Part shown: piece after piece, positions 1 to 6,051 of the stretch
How the letters are laid out: each line of letters opens with the position of its first letter
Numbering within the stretch: the stretch's first letter is position 1
Assembly (NCBI GenBank): GCA_026394745.1
Contig: JAPKXP010000140.1
Coordinates: 1 to 8,578 of the forward strand
Source: Candidatus Altarchaeota archaeon
GTDB taxonomy: Archaea; Altiarchaeota; Altiarchaeia; IMC4; SCGC-AAA252-I15
Reading direction: 5' to 3'
DNA: 8,578 nucleotides
The notes under the pieces: model-generated
Seen by the model: only the letters and a program-made list of their open reading frames with translations
What the model was told of the DNA's origin: nothing
Databases searched by the model: none
Made by a program: the position numbers and the translations under genes

Positions 1-892
1 TCTCCTGCATCGCAGTCAAGATGAAATTCTGCAGATGATCCAAATGCGGTAGCTCGTCGATGAACAACACCCCCTCATGCGCCTCATGGATTGCGCCCGG
101 CACCACCCGAAGGTAAGCCGGAGTGCCAATCTCAGGGTGGCTTCCGTAAGGGTCGTGCCTCACGTCACCCAACAACTCCGTCTCCGAAGCGCCCGTCGCG
201 TGAACAAAATTCTTACGATTCAAAGGAACAATGATATTCCTCTTCTTCTCCTCGTTAATTGACCTAAGCTGCTCTATCGTCTTCTGGTCGAGGACTCTTA
301 CATTATTGTTGTCAACCCTCTGGTATACGACAGCCTCCTCCCTACCCTCCTGGCTTATGCGGGTCGTATAAACCTCCTTCTCTGGCGTCAAAGAACTCAC
401 TTCAAAGACTTCAGTTATCACGTTCCCCACCGGACTCCTCGTTTTCACCTTCCCGTACTTGTTGGAGCCGCATTTAGGGCATATCAAGTCTTCCGGCTTG
501 CTGGTGATGCCGCAGTAGGAGCACCTGTAGCCAAGCCGTTCGGCGACAAAATACGGCAACTCCCCCGGCGTTATCAGCTTCCCAAGATAAACTCCAACCC
601 GCCTAGACTCCGCTTCAACCTGCTCCCTTGTCATAACCTCGATGATGGGGTGGTGAGGCCGGTGTTGGTTGTGTAGGACGCTAATCTGTTGCGTAGGTTT
701 CTCGAGATGATACGCAAGGGCCTGCGCAAGCATGGACTTCCCTATCCCCGGCGGCCCCACTAACAGTAGATGCCTCCATTGCCTTACGGCCAGCTTTACT
801 TTATCGACTGCGACGTTCTGGCCTATAACCCTCTTTATAGGGTCTTGAGGAATCTTAACCTCTTTTGTGGTCCCTATCTCGTCTAAGAGCAT
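1..892 (-). CDS. Archaeal LonB-like AAA+ protease, N-terminal part (runs off the window), with zinc-ribbon insertion
   Basis: I translated this strand from the ATG at 892 and the frame stays open for 297 codons to the window edge, so the C-terminal half (rest of AAA+ and any S16 protease domain) is not visible. Walker A is GPPGIGKS at residues 46-53. The LonB signature GDVRHDPYG follows at about 242-250, then GTPAYLRV, and Walker B VLFIDE at 275-280. In known archaeal LonB, the stretch between Walker A and GDVRHDP carries a transmembrane anchor. Here I see no hydrophobic segment. Instead there is a four-cysteine zinc ribbon, C124-x2-C127 and C138-x2-C141, and a charged region to about residue 225. 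By family it would degrade proteins using ATP. A cytosolic location is inferred from the missing membrane segment. Whether the Ser-Lys protease dyad is present cannot be seen. There is no Shine-Dalgarno before the start, which suggests a leaderless transcript. Confidence 0.88.
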   Translation of the reverse strand, partial: MLLDEIGTTKEVKIPQDPIKRVIGQNVAVDKVKLAVRQWRHLLLVGPPGIGKSMLAQALAYHLEKPTQQISVLHNQHRPHHPIIEVMTREQVEAESRRVGVYLGKLITPGELPYFVAERLGYRCSYCGITSKPEDLICPKCGSNKYGKVKTRSPVGNVITEVFEVSSLTPEKEVYTTRISQEGREEAVVYQRVDNNNVRVLDQKTIEQLRSINEEKKRNIIVPLNRKNFVHATGASETELLGDVRHDPYGSHPEIGTPAYLRVVPGAIHEAHEGVLFIDELPHLDHLQNFILTAMQE

Positions 893-913
893 TGTCGGTA
901 ATATATACTACCC

Positions 914-924
914 TAAAGTTTAAG
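914..924 (-). promoter_or_regulatory. Possible TATA box for the lon-like gene
   Basis: On the minus strand this reads CTTAAACTTTA, centred about 27 bases before the ATG at 892. That is the spacing expected for a leaderless archaeal transcript, and it fits the absence of a Shine-Dalgarno. It lies just after the dnaG terminator, so lon would have its own promoter. The match to the TATA consensus is only moderate. A second AT-rich string at 901-908 lies too close to the start. Confidence 0.35.
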
Positions 925-961
925 ATAAAAAAGAAATTCGCGGTGGGCTATTTAGCCCACC
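921..961 (-). terminator. Hairpin and T-run terminator after dnaG
   Basis: Positions 942-950 and 953-961 form a perfect 9-bp inverted repeat with almost no loop (in practice about 8 bp with 4 loop bases). It begins 14 bases after the dnaG stop. On the minus strand it is followed within a few bases by a T-rich stretch (TTTCTTTTTTATCTT, 923-937). This looks like a bacterial-style intrinsic terminator. Archaeal RNA polymerase usually needs only the T-tract, so the role of the stem is inferred. Confidence 0.7.
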
Positions 962-975
962 TGATGTCAACAAGC

Positions 976-2166
976 TTATCTGTCTGTTAGAATCCTAACT
1001 CCCCTATCGTCGGTGATATCCGCTGCCTTGTTGACGCCTACAAGAGCCTTAACCCCGCTTTTTGAAGCAGAGTCCACCAGCCTTTGGGTCACTATGCCGT
1101 CTAAAACCACATAAGCAGGCTGGACTTTGCTTAAAGTGTTTATCAGGTCCTTTATCTCTATCTCGGCTATCCCGCCCATTCCTTCGTCGAATAGTCTGGC
1201 GGTTAGTTTACCCTTTACTGCGGTGAGCTCCTCTATCAGCCTTGACTCTAAGGGGGCTGCCTCGTCGCGCACTGGCATCTCCCTCTCTCTCATCGGCTGA
1301 GGCTCCCTATCGTGTTGTTCCATCCGCTGGGCTGCTGCAGCCGCGCCGCCGCCCTTAACCTGTTCGAACGGTACCTTCCTCCTCAGGCACATTATTATCT
1401 CCTTTTTAGTCAGGTCCTCTACTTCCTTGCCGTAGGGGGCTCTTGCTATGAAGTCGACGTCTGTAACCTGTCCGAGTTCCTTTAGTATTATGTCTCCCCC
1501 GCGGTCTCCGTCCACGAAGGCTATGGAAGTCTTCTCTTTGCTTAGGTCTACGACCTGTTTTGGCACGTTGGTGCCGCCTACCGCGACGACGTTCTTTATT
1601 CCCGCCTTCAGGAGGGTTAAGACATCAGCCCTTCCTTCGACTATTATTACGCTGTCTGAGCTTTCGATTGCAGGCCCTGCTGGAAGTCCCTTGTAGCTTG
1701 TTATCTCGCTTAGCTGCACCGACTTGCGCACTTCGTCGGTAAGTTCCATGCTTTCCGGAATCTGCTCGTTCATCAGCTTTTTAAGGATTTCCTTAGCGCG
1801 CTCTACCATCACCTTCCTCTTGGCGTTCCTGGCGTCCTCCACGTTTGTCACATGGATTTTCGCGTTGCATGGGCCTACGCGGTCCACGTTTTCTATTGCG
1901 GAGGCGATTATTGACGTCTCGACCATGTCGAGGCTGGATGGTACTATGACAGTCCCCGCGGATTTACCGCTTTTAGTCTTCAAATCTACCTCTATTCGGC
2001 CTATCCTCCCTGTTTTCTGCAGGTCTCTTAGCTCCAAGTCCTCCCCCAGGAGTCCTTCACTCTGACCGAATATCGCTCCGACGACGTCTGGCTTCTCAAC
2101 CACGCCGTCAATCATGATTTCAGCGTAAACGTTGTACTTTACCGTATCTGCTGGCGCTTTCGCCAT
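976..2166 (-). CDS. dnaG: Archaeal DnaG (Toprim primase-like, exosome-associated)
   Basis: This 396-residue protein matches archaeal DnaG. The Toprim domain begins near residue 171, with the catalytic glutamate in VEGRADV (E177) and the metal-binding aspartates in FVDGDRGGD (D219, D221, D225). Flanking motifs GTNVPK (198-203), ARAPYGKEVE (241-250) and LTKKEI are also typical. Residues 272-308 form a low-complexity linker rich in Ala, Arg, Glu and Pro. A C-terminal domain (about 310-396) follows. Archaeal DnaG is known as an RNA exosome subunit that helps it choose poly(A)-rich substrates, and it has some primase activity in vitro. The start is set by a full GAGGTGAT Shine-Dalgarno at 2172-2179 with a 5-base spacer. 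The gene has a leader of about 150 bases from a TATA-like element at 2341-2348 and a hairpin terminator behind it. The length is usual for the family. Confidence 0.95.
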   Translation of the reverse strand: MAKAPADTVKYNVYAEIMIDGVVEKPDVVGAIFGQSEGLLGEDLELRDLQKTGRIGRIEVDLKTKSGKSAGTVIVPSSLDMVETSIIASAIENVDRVGPCNAKIHVTNVEDARNAKRKVMVERAKEILKKLMNEQIPESMELTDEVRKSVQLSEITSYKGLPAGPAIESSDSVIIVEGRADVLTLLKAGIKNVVAVGGTNVPKQVVDLSKEKTSIAFVDGDRGGDIILKELGQVTDVDFIARAPYGKEVEDLTKKEIIMCLRRKVPFEQVKGGGAAAAAQRMEQHDREPQPMREREMPVRDEAAPLESRLIEELTAVKGKLTARLFDEGMGGIAEIEIKDLINTLSKVQPAYVVLDGIVTQRLVDSASKSGVKALVGVNKAADITDDRGVRILTDR

Positions 2167-2171
2167 AATAC

Positions 2172-2179
2172 ATCACCTC
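2172..2179 (-). promoter_or_regulatory. Full-length Shine-Dalgarno of dnaG
   Basis: GAGGTGAT lies 5 bases before the dnaG ATG and is a complete complement of the archaeal 16S 3' end. It decides the start and shows that internal or leadered genes here use Shine-Dalgarno initiation. Confidence 0.8.
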
Positions 2180-2193
2180 TTTTTGTTAATTCC

Positions 2194-2259
2194 TCAAGTC
2201 AAGAAAAAGCTCTTCCTAAAGTACTCCCTATAGAGTGCTTTCAGTTCGTCTAAAGTCAT
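2194..2259 (-). CDS. Possible 21-residue leader ORF upstream of dnaG
   Basis: Within the dnaG leader an ATG at 2259 opens a 21-codon frame ending in TGA at 2194-2196, 27 bases before the dnaG start. The peptide begins MTLDELKALYREYF and continues RKSFFLT, which reads like an amphipathic helix rather than random translation. A hairpin overlaps it (2218-2241, nine-base arms with one mismatch). There is no recognisable Shine-Dalgarno before it, and an in-frame stop lies six codons upstream of the ATG. It could be a regulatory leader peptide, a remnant of a lost gene, or chance. I do not recognise it. Confidence 0.25.
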   Translation of the reverse strand: MTLDELKALYREYFRKSFFLT

Positions 2260-2340
2260 AAGGTCATACGAAATGATCTAGTGACTGGATGAGTTTGATC
2301 TTGACTCGTGAATCTTATGCTCTATTATGCGCAATCAGGA

Positions 2341-2348
2341 TATAAAAA
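2341..2348 (-). promoter_or_regulatory. Probable promoter (TATA box) for the dnaG leader
   Basis: The minus strand reads TTTTTATA within GGATTTTTATATCC, immediately after the DUF167 stop. A start about 25 bases downstream would give a dnaG leader of about 150 bases. The same T-rich, weakly self-complementary stretch could also stop transcription of the upstream pair. The core TATAAAAA is equally readable on the plus strand, where I see no gene. Confidence 0.4.
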
Positions 2349-2352
2349 TCCC

Positions 2353-2634
2353 TCATTTCCATCCCAAGGATTCCAGCAGCGGCTTTATGGTCTCTAACGT
2401 TTGGGTTTTAGCCCAAAGAGTCTTTCTCTTCGATGTAAAGCCCGAAACGAGCTCGCATTCGCCCAATACTCTTGAAACAAGCTTTATTACAGCCCGGTTT
2501 GCCTTGCCCTTCTCGGGCGGCTCCTTGATGCGGGCCTTAAGCGTGTTCCCATCGTACTCCAAGGATTCACGTTTGGAGTTTGGGACTGCGAGGACCTCCA
2601 CAAGCGCGCGTACGCCGGGACCCCTCATCTCCAC
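2353..2634 (-). CDS. DUF167 / YggU-family small protein (UPF0235)
   Basis: This 93-residue protein shows the family's three hallmarks: an N-terminal strand ending VPNSKRE (17-23), the core LKARIKEPPEKGKAN (32-46) followed by helix RAVIKLVSRVLG, and ELVSGFTSKRKTL (61-73). The fold is a small alpha/beta domain. The family is widespread in archaea and bacteria, and I know of no settled biochemical function. The start drawn is GTG at 2634, one base after the TAG of the upstream gene. An in-frame ATG at 2628 would shorten it by two residues and is equally possible. The tight junction indicates cotranscription and translational coupling with the 92-residue gene before it. A C-terminal tail of about 20 residues (QTLETIKPLLESLGWK) follows the conserved part. 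Confidence 0.85.
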   Translation of the reverse strand: MEMRGPGVRALVEVLAVPNSKRESLEYDGNTLKARIKEPPEKGKANRAVIKLVSRVLGECELVSGFTSKRKTLWAKTQTLETIKPLLESLGWK

Positions 2635-2635
2635 T

Positions 2636-2914
2636 CTAAACCGAGTTGGCTCGTATTACCTCGTCAAGGACCTTGAGGAAAGTCTGCTGTTGGGCGTCGT
2701 TTATCGGAACCCTCCCGCCGTCTTCAATCCTCAAGTCGTTGCTGTCTGCGACTACAACAATTGCTCTGGAGACTGGCACTCCAAAGATTTTTTGCAGTTC
2801 AGGATTATCGTTCAGGTCGCTTATGATGTTGTCAAGCACGTCCATCCATATGCCGACCCTGTCAGGGTTTATGCCTGCAGGAGGGGCTGTTGGTTTAACC
2901 TCTCTGTCACCCAT
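2636..2914 (-). CDS. Small conserved-looking protein of unknown function
   Basis: I do not recognise this 92-residue protein. It has no signal peptide or membrane segment. Residues 1-18 are polar and Pro/Ala-rich, probably disordered. Residues 20-45 look helical (IWMDVLDNIISDLNDNPELQKIF). A strongly hydrophobic strand, SRAIVVVADSNDLRIEDGG (49-67), follows, then a C-terminal helix NDAQQQTFLKVLDEVIRANSV. It is acidic overall and likely cytosolic. The coding status is supported by a perfect GAGGTGA Shine-Dalgarno at 2920-2926 with a 5-base spacer, by a TATA-like element upstream, and by the one-base gap to the DUF167 gene, which suggests the two act together. Confidence 0.75.
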   Translation of the reverse strand: MGDREVKPTAPPAGINPDRVGIWMDVLDNIISDLNDNPELQKIFGVPVSRAIVVVADSNDLRIEDGGRVPINDAQQQTFLKVLDEVIRANSV

Positions 2915-2919
2915 TTAAT

Positions 2920-2926
2920 TCACCTC
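2920..2926 (-). promoter_or_regulatory. Shine-Dalgarno of the 92-residue gene
   Basis: GAGGTGA with a 5-base spacer to the ATG at 2914, the same arrangement as at dnaG. It is the main support for this otherwise unrecognised small gene being real. Confidence 0.75.
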
Positions 2927-2965
2927 AATATTTGAAAATGATATTCAAAATATATTATGAGTACT

Positions 2966-2975
2966 CTTATAAAAG
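2966..2975 (-). promoter_or_regulatory. Probable promoter (TATA box) before the 92-residue gene
   Basis: CTTTTATAAG on the minus strand lies just after the purP stop at 2980. A start about 25 bases on would give a leader of about 30 bases carrying the Shine-Dalgarno. A second AT-rich candidate (CATAATATA, 2951-2959) would give a shorter leader. Between them and the gene sits an imperfect inverted repeat (ATATTTGAA at 2929-2937 against TTCAAAATAT at 2944-2953) that could be an operator. This last point is speculative. Confidence 0.4.
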
Positions 2976-2979
2976 ACAG

Positions 2980-4065
2980 CTACGTCACCACGTCTTCGAT
3001 GGTCTCCTTCTTGATTGCGTTTTTGACCTCTCTTGCGATTCTCTTGCCCATGTACATTGGTTCGCTGTACTTTAGGTATGTGTATGGGTTGCCTCCGATG
3101 TGGGCGTTGCATCCTGCGACGATTCTTGCTGAAATCTCGAATGCTATTATGTCGAGGTTTTCGGTGACTATGGTTTCGAGGCAGAATGGTCCTATACACC
3201 CTGGCGGCGCGATTTTTTTGGCTTGCTGGCTTATTCTCTCGCCCATGCGGATTATCTCGTTCAGCAGTGATTCCCTTGCTACCATAGGGAAGTTTCCGAC
3301 GACTGTGAATGAGGGGTTGATTTTCTGGCCTAGCAGTTCCGGCACGGGGATCCTGAATATTCCGTCGACGCTGGATTCGTATCTCTTGTCTATCCCCAGT
3401 AGTTCGATTTCGTTTTTCAACGGCGAGTAGAAGTAGTGGGGGTAGACGCTGACACCGACGATGTATTCCTGTACGTAAGGGTGTTCCGCGTCCTCCTTCG
3501 TTATCAGCTTCCTTTCGAGCATGTCTTTTATCTTCTTTTCGTAGGCTTTTGCGCTGTCGACGACGAAGTATCCTTTCCCGCCTTTCGCCCCCGGGAACTT
3601 TACGAACGCTAGTTTCCCCTCTATCTCGTCTATGTTGTGGTATATTCTCGGGACTTTCAGTCCTGCCGTACTAAGCCATTCGTGCTGTTTTTCGCGGCTT
3701 ACTTCCCAGCGGAGTAGCGTCCTGTTCCCAAAGAGGGGCAGTTTGAACTTGTTCTCCATCTCGTCTTGGTTTATGTAGGCATTGAAGCTGCCGTGCGGCA
3801 CGACGATGGAGTTATGTTCCACTAGTTTTTCTTGAGTCTCCTTGTTTAATATGTCGTGGAATTTCTCCACGTAGATGAACTCGTCAGCCAGGTCGAAGTA
3901 TTTGTAGACTTTCTCCTGGCCTTTTATGCAGACGCATACTGTTCGCAGGCCCTCCTCCTTTGCGCCTTTGAATATGTTGAGTGCTGAGTGGCTTCCTAAT
4001 GTTGCTATAGAAATCTTTTTCTTGTTGTAGCCTGCCAGAATCTTGCTTATATCGACTGCAACCAT
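2980..4065 (-). CDS. purP: PurP: formate-dependent FAICAR synthetase
   Basis: This 361-residue ATP-grasp protein matches PurP. PurP makes 5-formamidoimidazole-4-carboxamide ribotide from AICAR, formate and ATP in archaeal purine synthesis. The N-terminal pre-ATP-grasp domain has GSHSAL (24-29), and HGSFNAY follows (91-97). The nucleotide-binding glycine-rich loop is KFPGAKGGKGYF (156-167), followed by QEYIVG (199-204), IDKRYESSVDG (225-235) and the metal/ATP segment FEISARIVAGCN (309-320). The C-terminal helix REVKNAIKKE ends in VVT. All expected motifs are intact and the length is typical. The enzyme is cytosolic. A TATA-like element lies 26 bases before the ATG and there is no strong Shine-Dalgarno, so a leaderless transcript is likely. 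A second, divergent paralogue lies about 3 kb away on the same strand. Confidence 0.93.
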   Translation of the reverse strand: MVAVDISKILAGYNKKKISIATLGSHSALNIFKGAKEEGLRTVCVCIKGQEKVYKYFDLADEFIYVEKFHDILNKETQEKLVEHNSIVVPHGSFNAYINQDEMENKFKLPLFGNRTLLRWEVSREKQHEWLSTAGLKVPRIYHNIDEIEGKLAFVKFPGAKGGKGYFVVDSAKAYEKKIKDMLERKLITKEDAEHPYVQEYIVGVSVYPHYFYSPLKNEIELLGIDKRYESSVDGIFRIPVPELLGQKINPSFTVVGNFPMVARESLLNEIIRMGERISQQAKKIAPPGCIGPFCLETIVTENLDIIAFEISARIVAGCNAHIGGNPYTYLKYSEPMYMGKRIAREVKNAIKKETIEDVVT

Positions 4066-4087
4066 TAAGATTATGTATCCTTCTTTC

Positions 4088-4095
4088 CTTAAAAA
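4088..4095 (-). promoter_or_regulatory. Probable promoter (TATA box) for purP
   Basis: TTTTTAAG on the minus strand, preceded by the purine-rich AAGGA (BRE-like), is centred about 26 bases before the ATG at 4065. This is the classic spacing for a leaderless archaeal transcript. The rest of the 90-base gap to the upstream gene shows no clear hairpin. Confidence 0.45.
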
Positions 4096-4155
4096 TCCTT
4101 GTATGTGATGATATCCCTGAGCCGCTCCCTCAATATTGTGCCCCCACAGAAAACG

Positions 4156-4893
4156 TTATAACTTTTTTATTATTTCCTCAATGTTTTTTCCGCTATTTAG
4201 GAGGCTTATCACATTCGAGCTATCAACGCTTCCTCCAATCACTTTTTCAGCCAGTTCCGGCTTAATCCCACCATTTTTTAATTTCACGTAACTTTCAACC
4301 TGCACCCTCAGGTCCTCCCTCTCTCGTTCAGTACCGGAAAACGCTATGTACTCGATCTTTTGGGTGAATGATGGCTGCCATCTCCTGGCGTTTTCGATTA
4401 ATTCATCCTCTTTGACGGAGGTGCTGGCGTCCTCCGATATTACGAGCCTGTTGAGGTTTTCAATTTCCCTATCCTGGGTCGTTTCTACTACTAGCCATGC
4501 TGTATTCTTTTCACTCCTTATGCTCGCGGTTTCGATCACCCTGTTTGTCAGCTGCTCGTCTTCCCCGGAAAATATCCTCTTTTGGGTGTCAATATCCAGG
4601 GACAGTATCTTTGCCGTTACAGCGTTTGTAACCCTCTGTGTGTAGTTGTATTCGCCTGCCTCAAGCTCAAGTTCCTTTTGTTCGATAAGGATGTCGATAT
4701 CCCTTGTCAGCATCTGAAGTTCTAAAATCACATCCGCGTTATCTGACATGCCTCCGCTGTCAGAGGATGTCTCCTGAGCCCAAGCAACGGGCGCGTATGA
4801 AACAAGCATGGCTAACGCTAATAATGAAAAAAATATTTTTGGGGTCGTCGGCCGACGACCCCATTTCCCTATAATCCGAGTAGTCTCATCCAC
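4156..4893 (-). CDS. Secreted helical protein of unknown function
   Basis: I do not recognise this 245-residue protein. It begins with a signal peptide: a basic region KWGRRPTTPK (10-19), a hydrophobic core IFFSLLALAML (20-30) and a likely cleavage after AWA (37-39). The mature part is mostly polar and helical, with an acidic stretch near 65-80 (IDILIEQKELELEAGEY), one N-glycosylation sequon NYT (83-85), and a central strand TAWLVVETTQ (131-140). It is probably extracellular or anchored at the surface. The start is GTG at 4893, chosen because AGGAGG lies 10 bases upstream (4904-4909). The first 25 bases overlap the end of the cysteine-rich gene, so the two are likely cotranscribed and coupled. 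Codons for residues 11-18 consist of a perfect 22-base palindrome followed by a T-rich run. A shorter start at ATG (residue 29) would destroy the signal peptide. Confidence 0.75.
   Translation of the reverse strand: MDETTRIIGKWGRRPTTPKIFFSLLALAMLVSYAPVAWAQETSSDSGGMSDNADVILELQMLTRDIDILIEQKELELEAGEYNYTQRVTNAVTAKILSLDIDTQKRIFSGEDEQLTNRVIETASIRSEKNTAWLVVETTQDREIENLNRLVISEDASTSVKEDELIENARRWQPSFTQKIEYIAFSGTEREREDLRVQVESYVKLKNGGIKPELAEKVIGGSVDSSNVISLLNSGKNIEEIIKKL
4829..4862 (-). terminator. Perfect 22-base palindrome plus T-run, inside the next gene's signal-peptide codons
   Basis: Positions 4841-4862 are a perfect 22-base palindrome (arm GGGGTCGTCGG). On the minus strand it begins 6 bases after the TAG of the cysteine-rich gene and is followed by AAAAATATTTTTTT. 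That is the exact layout of an intrinsic terminator, and the T-run is on this strand only. It also lies inside the downstream secreted-protein frame, encoding residues 11-22 of its signal peptide. It may act as a partial terminator or attenuator that lowers expression of the second gene, relieved when ribosomes translate through it. Confidence 0.65.
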
Positions 4894-5975
4894 GATACAT
4901 TGTCCTCCTTGACTGGTATACTCTCATTCTCTTGCGTCTCTTTCAGCTTCTCGGCTTCGGGTGCATCGATTTTCCCTGCGTTGGCCTCGGCTCGGTTCTC
5001 GCTGATGCCTTCTTCTTTACCTGCCTCCCTCTGGTTGTCCACGTCGCCTGCAGTGTGAGCTTGGGTTTGACTCTCAATCAACTTTTTGATTTGCTGGTCT
5101 ATGTCTTCCCTCAGCCTCTTTAGGGCGCTGATTTGGTCTTGGACGGTTCCTCCCGAAACGAGGATTTCCTTCATCTTCTTCTTGTACTCGTCCACAATGG
5201 CTGGTTTTCTTTCTTCAGTCTGCTGGCTTGAGGAAACTTGGATGCACCTGTTGTTGTAGTAGTTTATCTTGTTCTTGATTTCGCTTATCCGCTCCTTCAC
5301 AGCTTTAATGTCCTCCTCGGAACCGCCGGATTCGACCAGTTCCTTGTATCTTCTTATCAGACTGTCGTATTCCGTCTTTAGAGACTCTGGCATTACGCAC
5401 TCACTGGGTTCCTGCTCCGTGCCCCCCTCTTGTTCCTTGCAGTCTTTCGGGCTGTTGCATGCGTTCTCCCCTTCGCCGCATATGCCGTCTCCGTATTTTA
5501 CGCATACAAAGCTGCCGTCTGTGGGCGCGACGCACATGCCCTCAGAACCGAATGAGTTAGACACTTGTGTCAGTCCGGTGCAGCAGGTCTCACCTTGGAA
5601 TATGCTGCCTTTTTCGCCCACTCCAACGCATCTTCTGGCTGGACTGGTCGTGGTGGTTGTCCCGCATGTGGCGTATTTTATCAGTTTTCCGTCGCAGCTT
5701 GAGTACCATCCCTCAGACTTCGAGCCACCGAGCTTGCATACTGCGTAACAGCCCTTGCAGGTGTCGTACCTGATCAGGTCACCCCCAAAGTACCAGCCCT
5801 CGCTCTTCGACCCGATGTTATAGCAGTACGGGCTCTTATTTACTGCCTTTTCGTCCGTTGTCCCCGTTGCTGTTGCCTCAGCAGCGTTCGCGTTGTCCAA
5901 ACTCAAATTCTGGCCTGTGGCTCCCATCATGAGGGCCAGGACCAGCATCCCTGTAATCAACACATTTTTCTTCAT
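4869..5975 (-). CDS. Secreted cysteine-rich protein with two GSKSEGWY repeats and coiled coils
   Basis: This is a 368-residue exported protein. MKKN plus VLITGMLVLALMMGATG (5-21) form a signal peptide. Two tandem repeats follow: residues 51-73 and 80-104, each with Cys, GSKSEGWY, then LIxYxTC. Next is a Cys-rich segment (about 116-148, including ETCCTGLT) and YGDGICGEGENACNSPKDC (161-179), a motif seen in many archaeal and bacterial secreted proteins. The rest is polar and helical, with probable coiled coils at about 197-240 and 260-302 separated by CIQ, and a Glu-rich tail. The even, paired cysteines suggest disulfides outside the cell. The function is unknown to me; surface structure or binding is inference. 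The start is fixed by GAGGTGA at 5983-5989, and a TATA element lies at 6012-6019. The last 25 bases overlap the next secreted gene. Confidence 0.85.
   Translation of the reverse strand: MKKNVLITGMLVLALMMGATGQNLSLDNANAAEATATGTTDEKAVNKSPYCYNIGSKSEGWYFGGDLIRYDTCKGCYAVCKLGGSKSEGWYSSCDGKLIKYATCGTTTTTSPARRCVGVGEKGSIFQGETCCTGLTQVSNSFGSEGMCVAPTDGSFVCVKYGDGICGEGENACNSPKDCKEQEGGTEQEPSECVMPESLKTEYDSLIRRYKELVESGGSEEDIKAVKERISEIKNKINYYNNRCIQVSSSQQTEERKPAIVDEYKKKMKEILVSGGTVQDQISALKRLREDIDQQIKKLIESQTQAHTAGDVDNQREAGKEEGISENRAEANAGKIDAPEAEKLKETQENESIPVKEDNVSWMRLLGL
4904..4909 (-). promoter_or_regulatory. Shine-Dalgarno deciding the GTG start at 4893
   Basis: AGGAGG lies within the end of the cysteine-rich gene, 10 bases before GTG 4893. 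An ATG at 4900 is closer but opens only a four-codon frame. The site supports the long form with a complete signal peptide. Confidence 0.55.
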
Positions 5976-5982
5976 TGTGTGT

Positions 5983-5989
5983 TCACCTC
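5983..5989 (-). promoter_or_regulatory. Shine-Dalgarno of the cysteine-rich gene
   Basis: GAGGTGA with a 7-base spacer to the ATG at 5975. Confidence 0.7.
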
Positions 5990-6011
5990 ACAGGATACTA
6001 GCCATGAACAA

Positions 6012-6019
6012 GATATATC
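6012..6019 (-). promoter_or_regulatory. Probable promoter (TATA box) for the secreted-protein pair
   Basis: GATATATC on the minus strand, preceded by purine-rich GGCGGGG, is centred about 40 bases before the ATG at 5975. That predicts a leader of about 15 bases carrying the Shine-Dalgarno. It lies after the stop of the winged-helix frame, so the pair has its own promoter and could be a target of that regulator. Confidence 0.4.
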
Positions 6020-6051
6020 CCCCGCCCTGAACAACATCGAACAACGGCCTC

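Noticed and set aside
77..262. Plus-strand 61-codon frame
   Set aside because: It lies entirely over the conserved LonB coding region on the other strand.
2201..2340. Possible C/D-box guide RNA or tRNA in the dnaG leader
   Set aside because: I looked for paired C and D boxes and for a cloverleaf on both strands and found only partial matches (for example ATGATC), not a full set.
2327..2935. Long plus-strand open frame of 202 codons
   Set aside because: It lies opposite the DUF167 and 92-residue genes, which have family motifs or a Shine-Dalgarno. Its own translation shows no domain and no ribosome site.
2957..3430. Plus-strand open frame of 157 codons opposite purP
   Set aside because: It is the mirror of a well-conserved PurP coding region. 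Its hydrophobic look comes from complementary codons.
4898..4900. ATG close to the AGGAGG site as an alternative gene start
   Set aside because: It opens only four codons before a TGA. The GTG at 4893 leads into a full signal peptide.
5269..5748. Plus-strand open frame of 159 codons
   Set aside because: It is opposite the secreted cysteine-rich gene, whose signal peptide, repeats and Shine-Dalgarno are clear.
6021..6046. Short direct repeat GAACAAC twice after the winged-helix stop
   Set aside because: It is only seven bases long, with no further copies or symmetry; too weak to report as a site.
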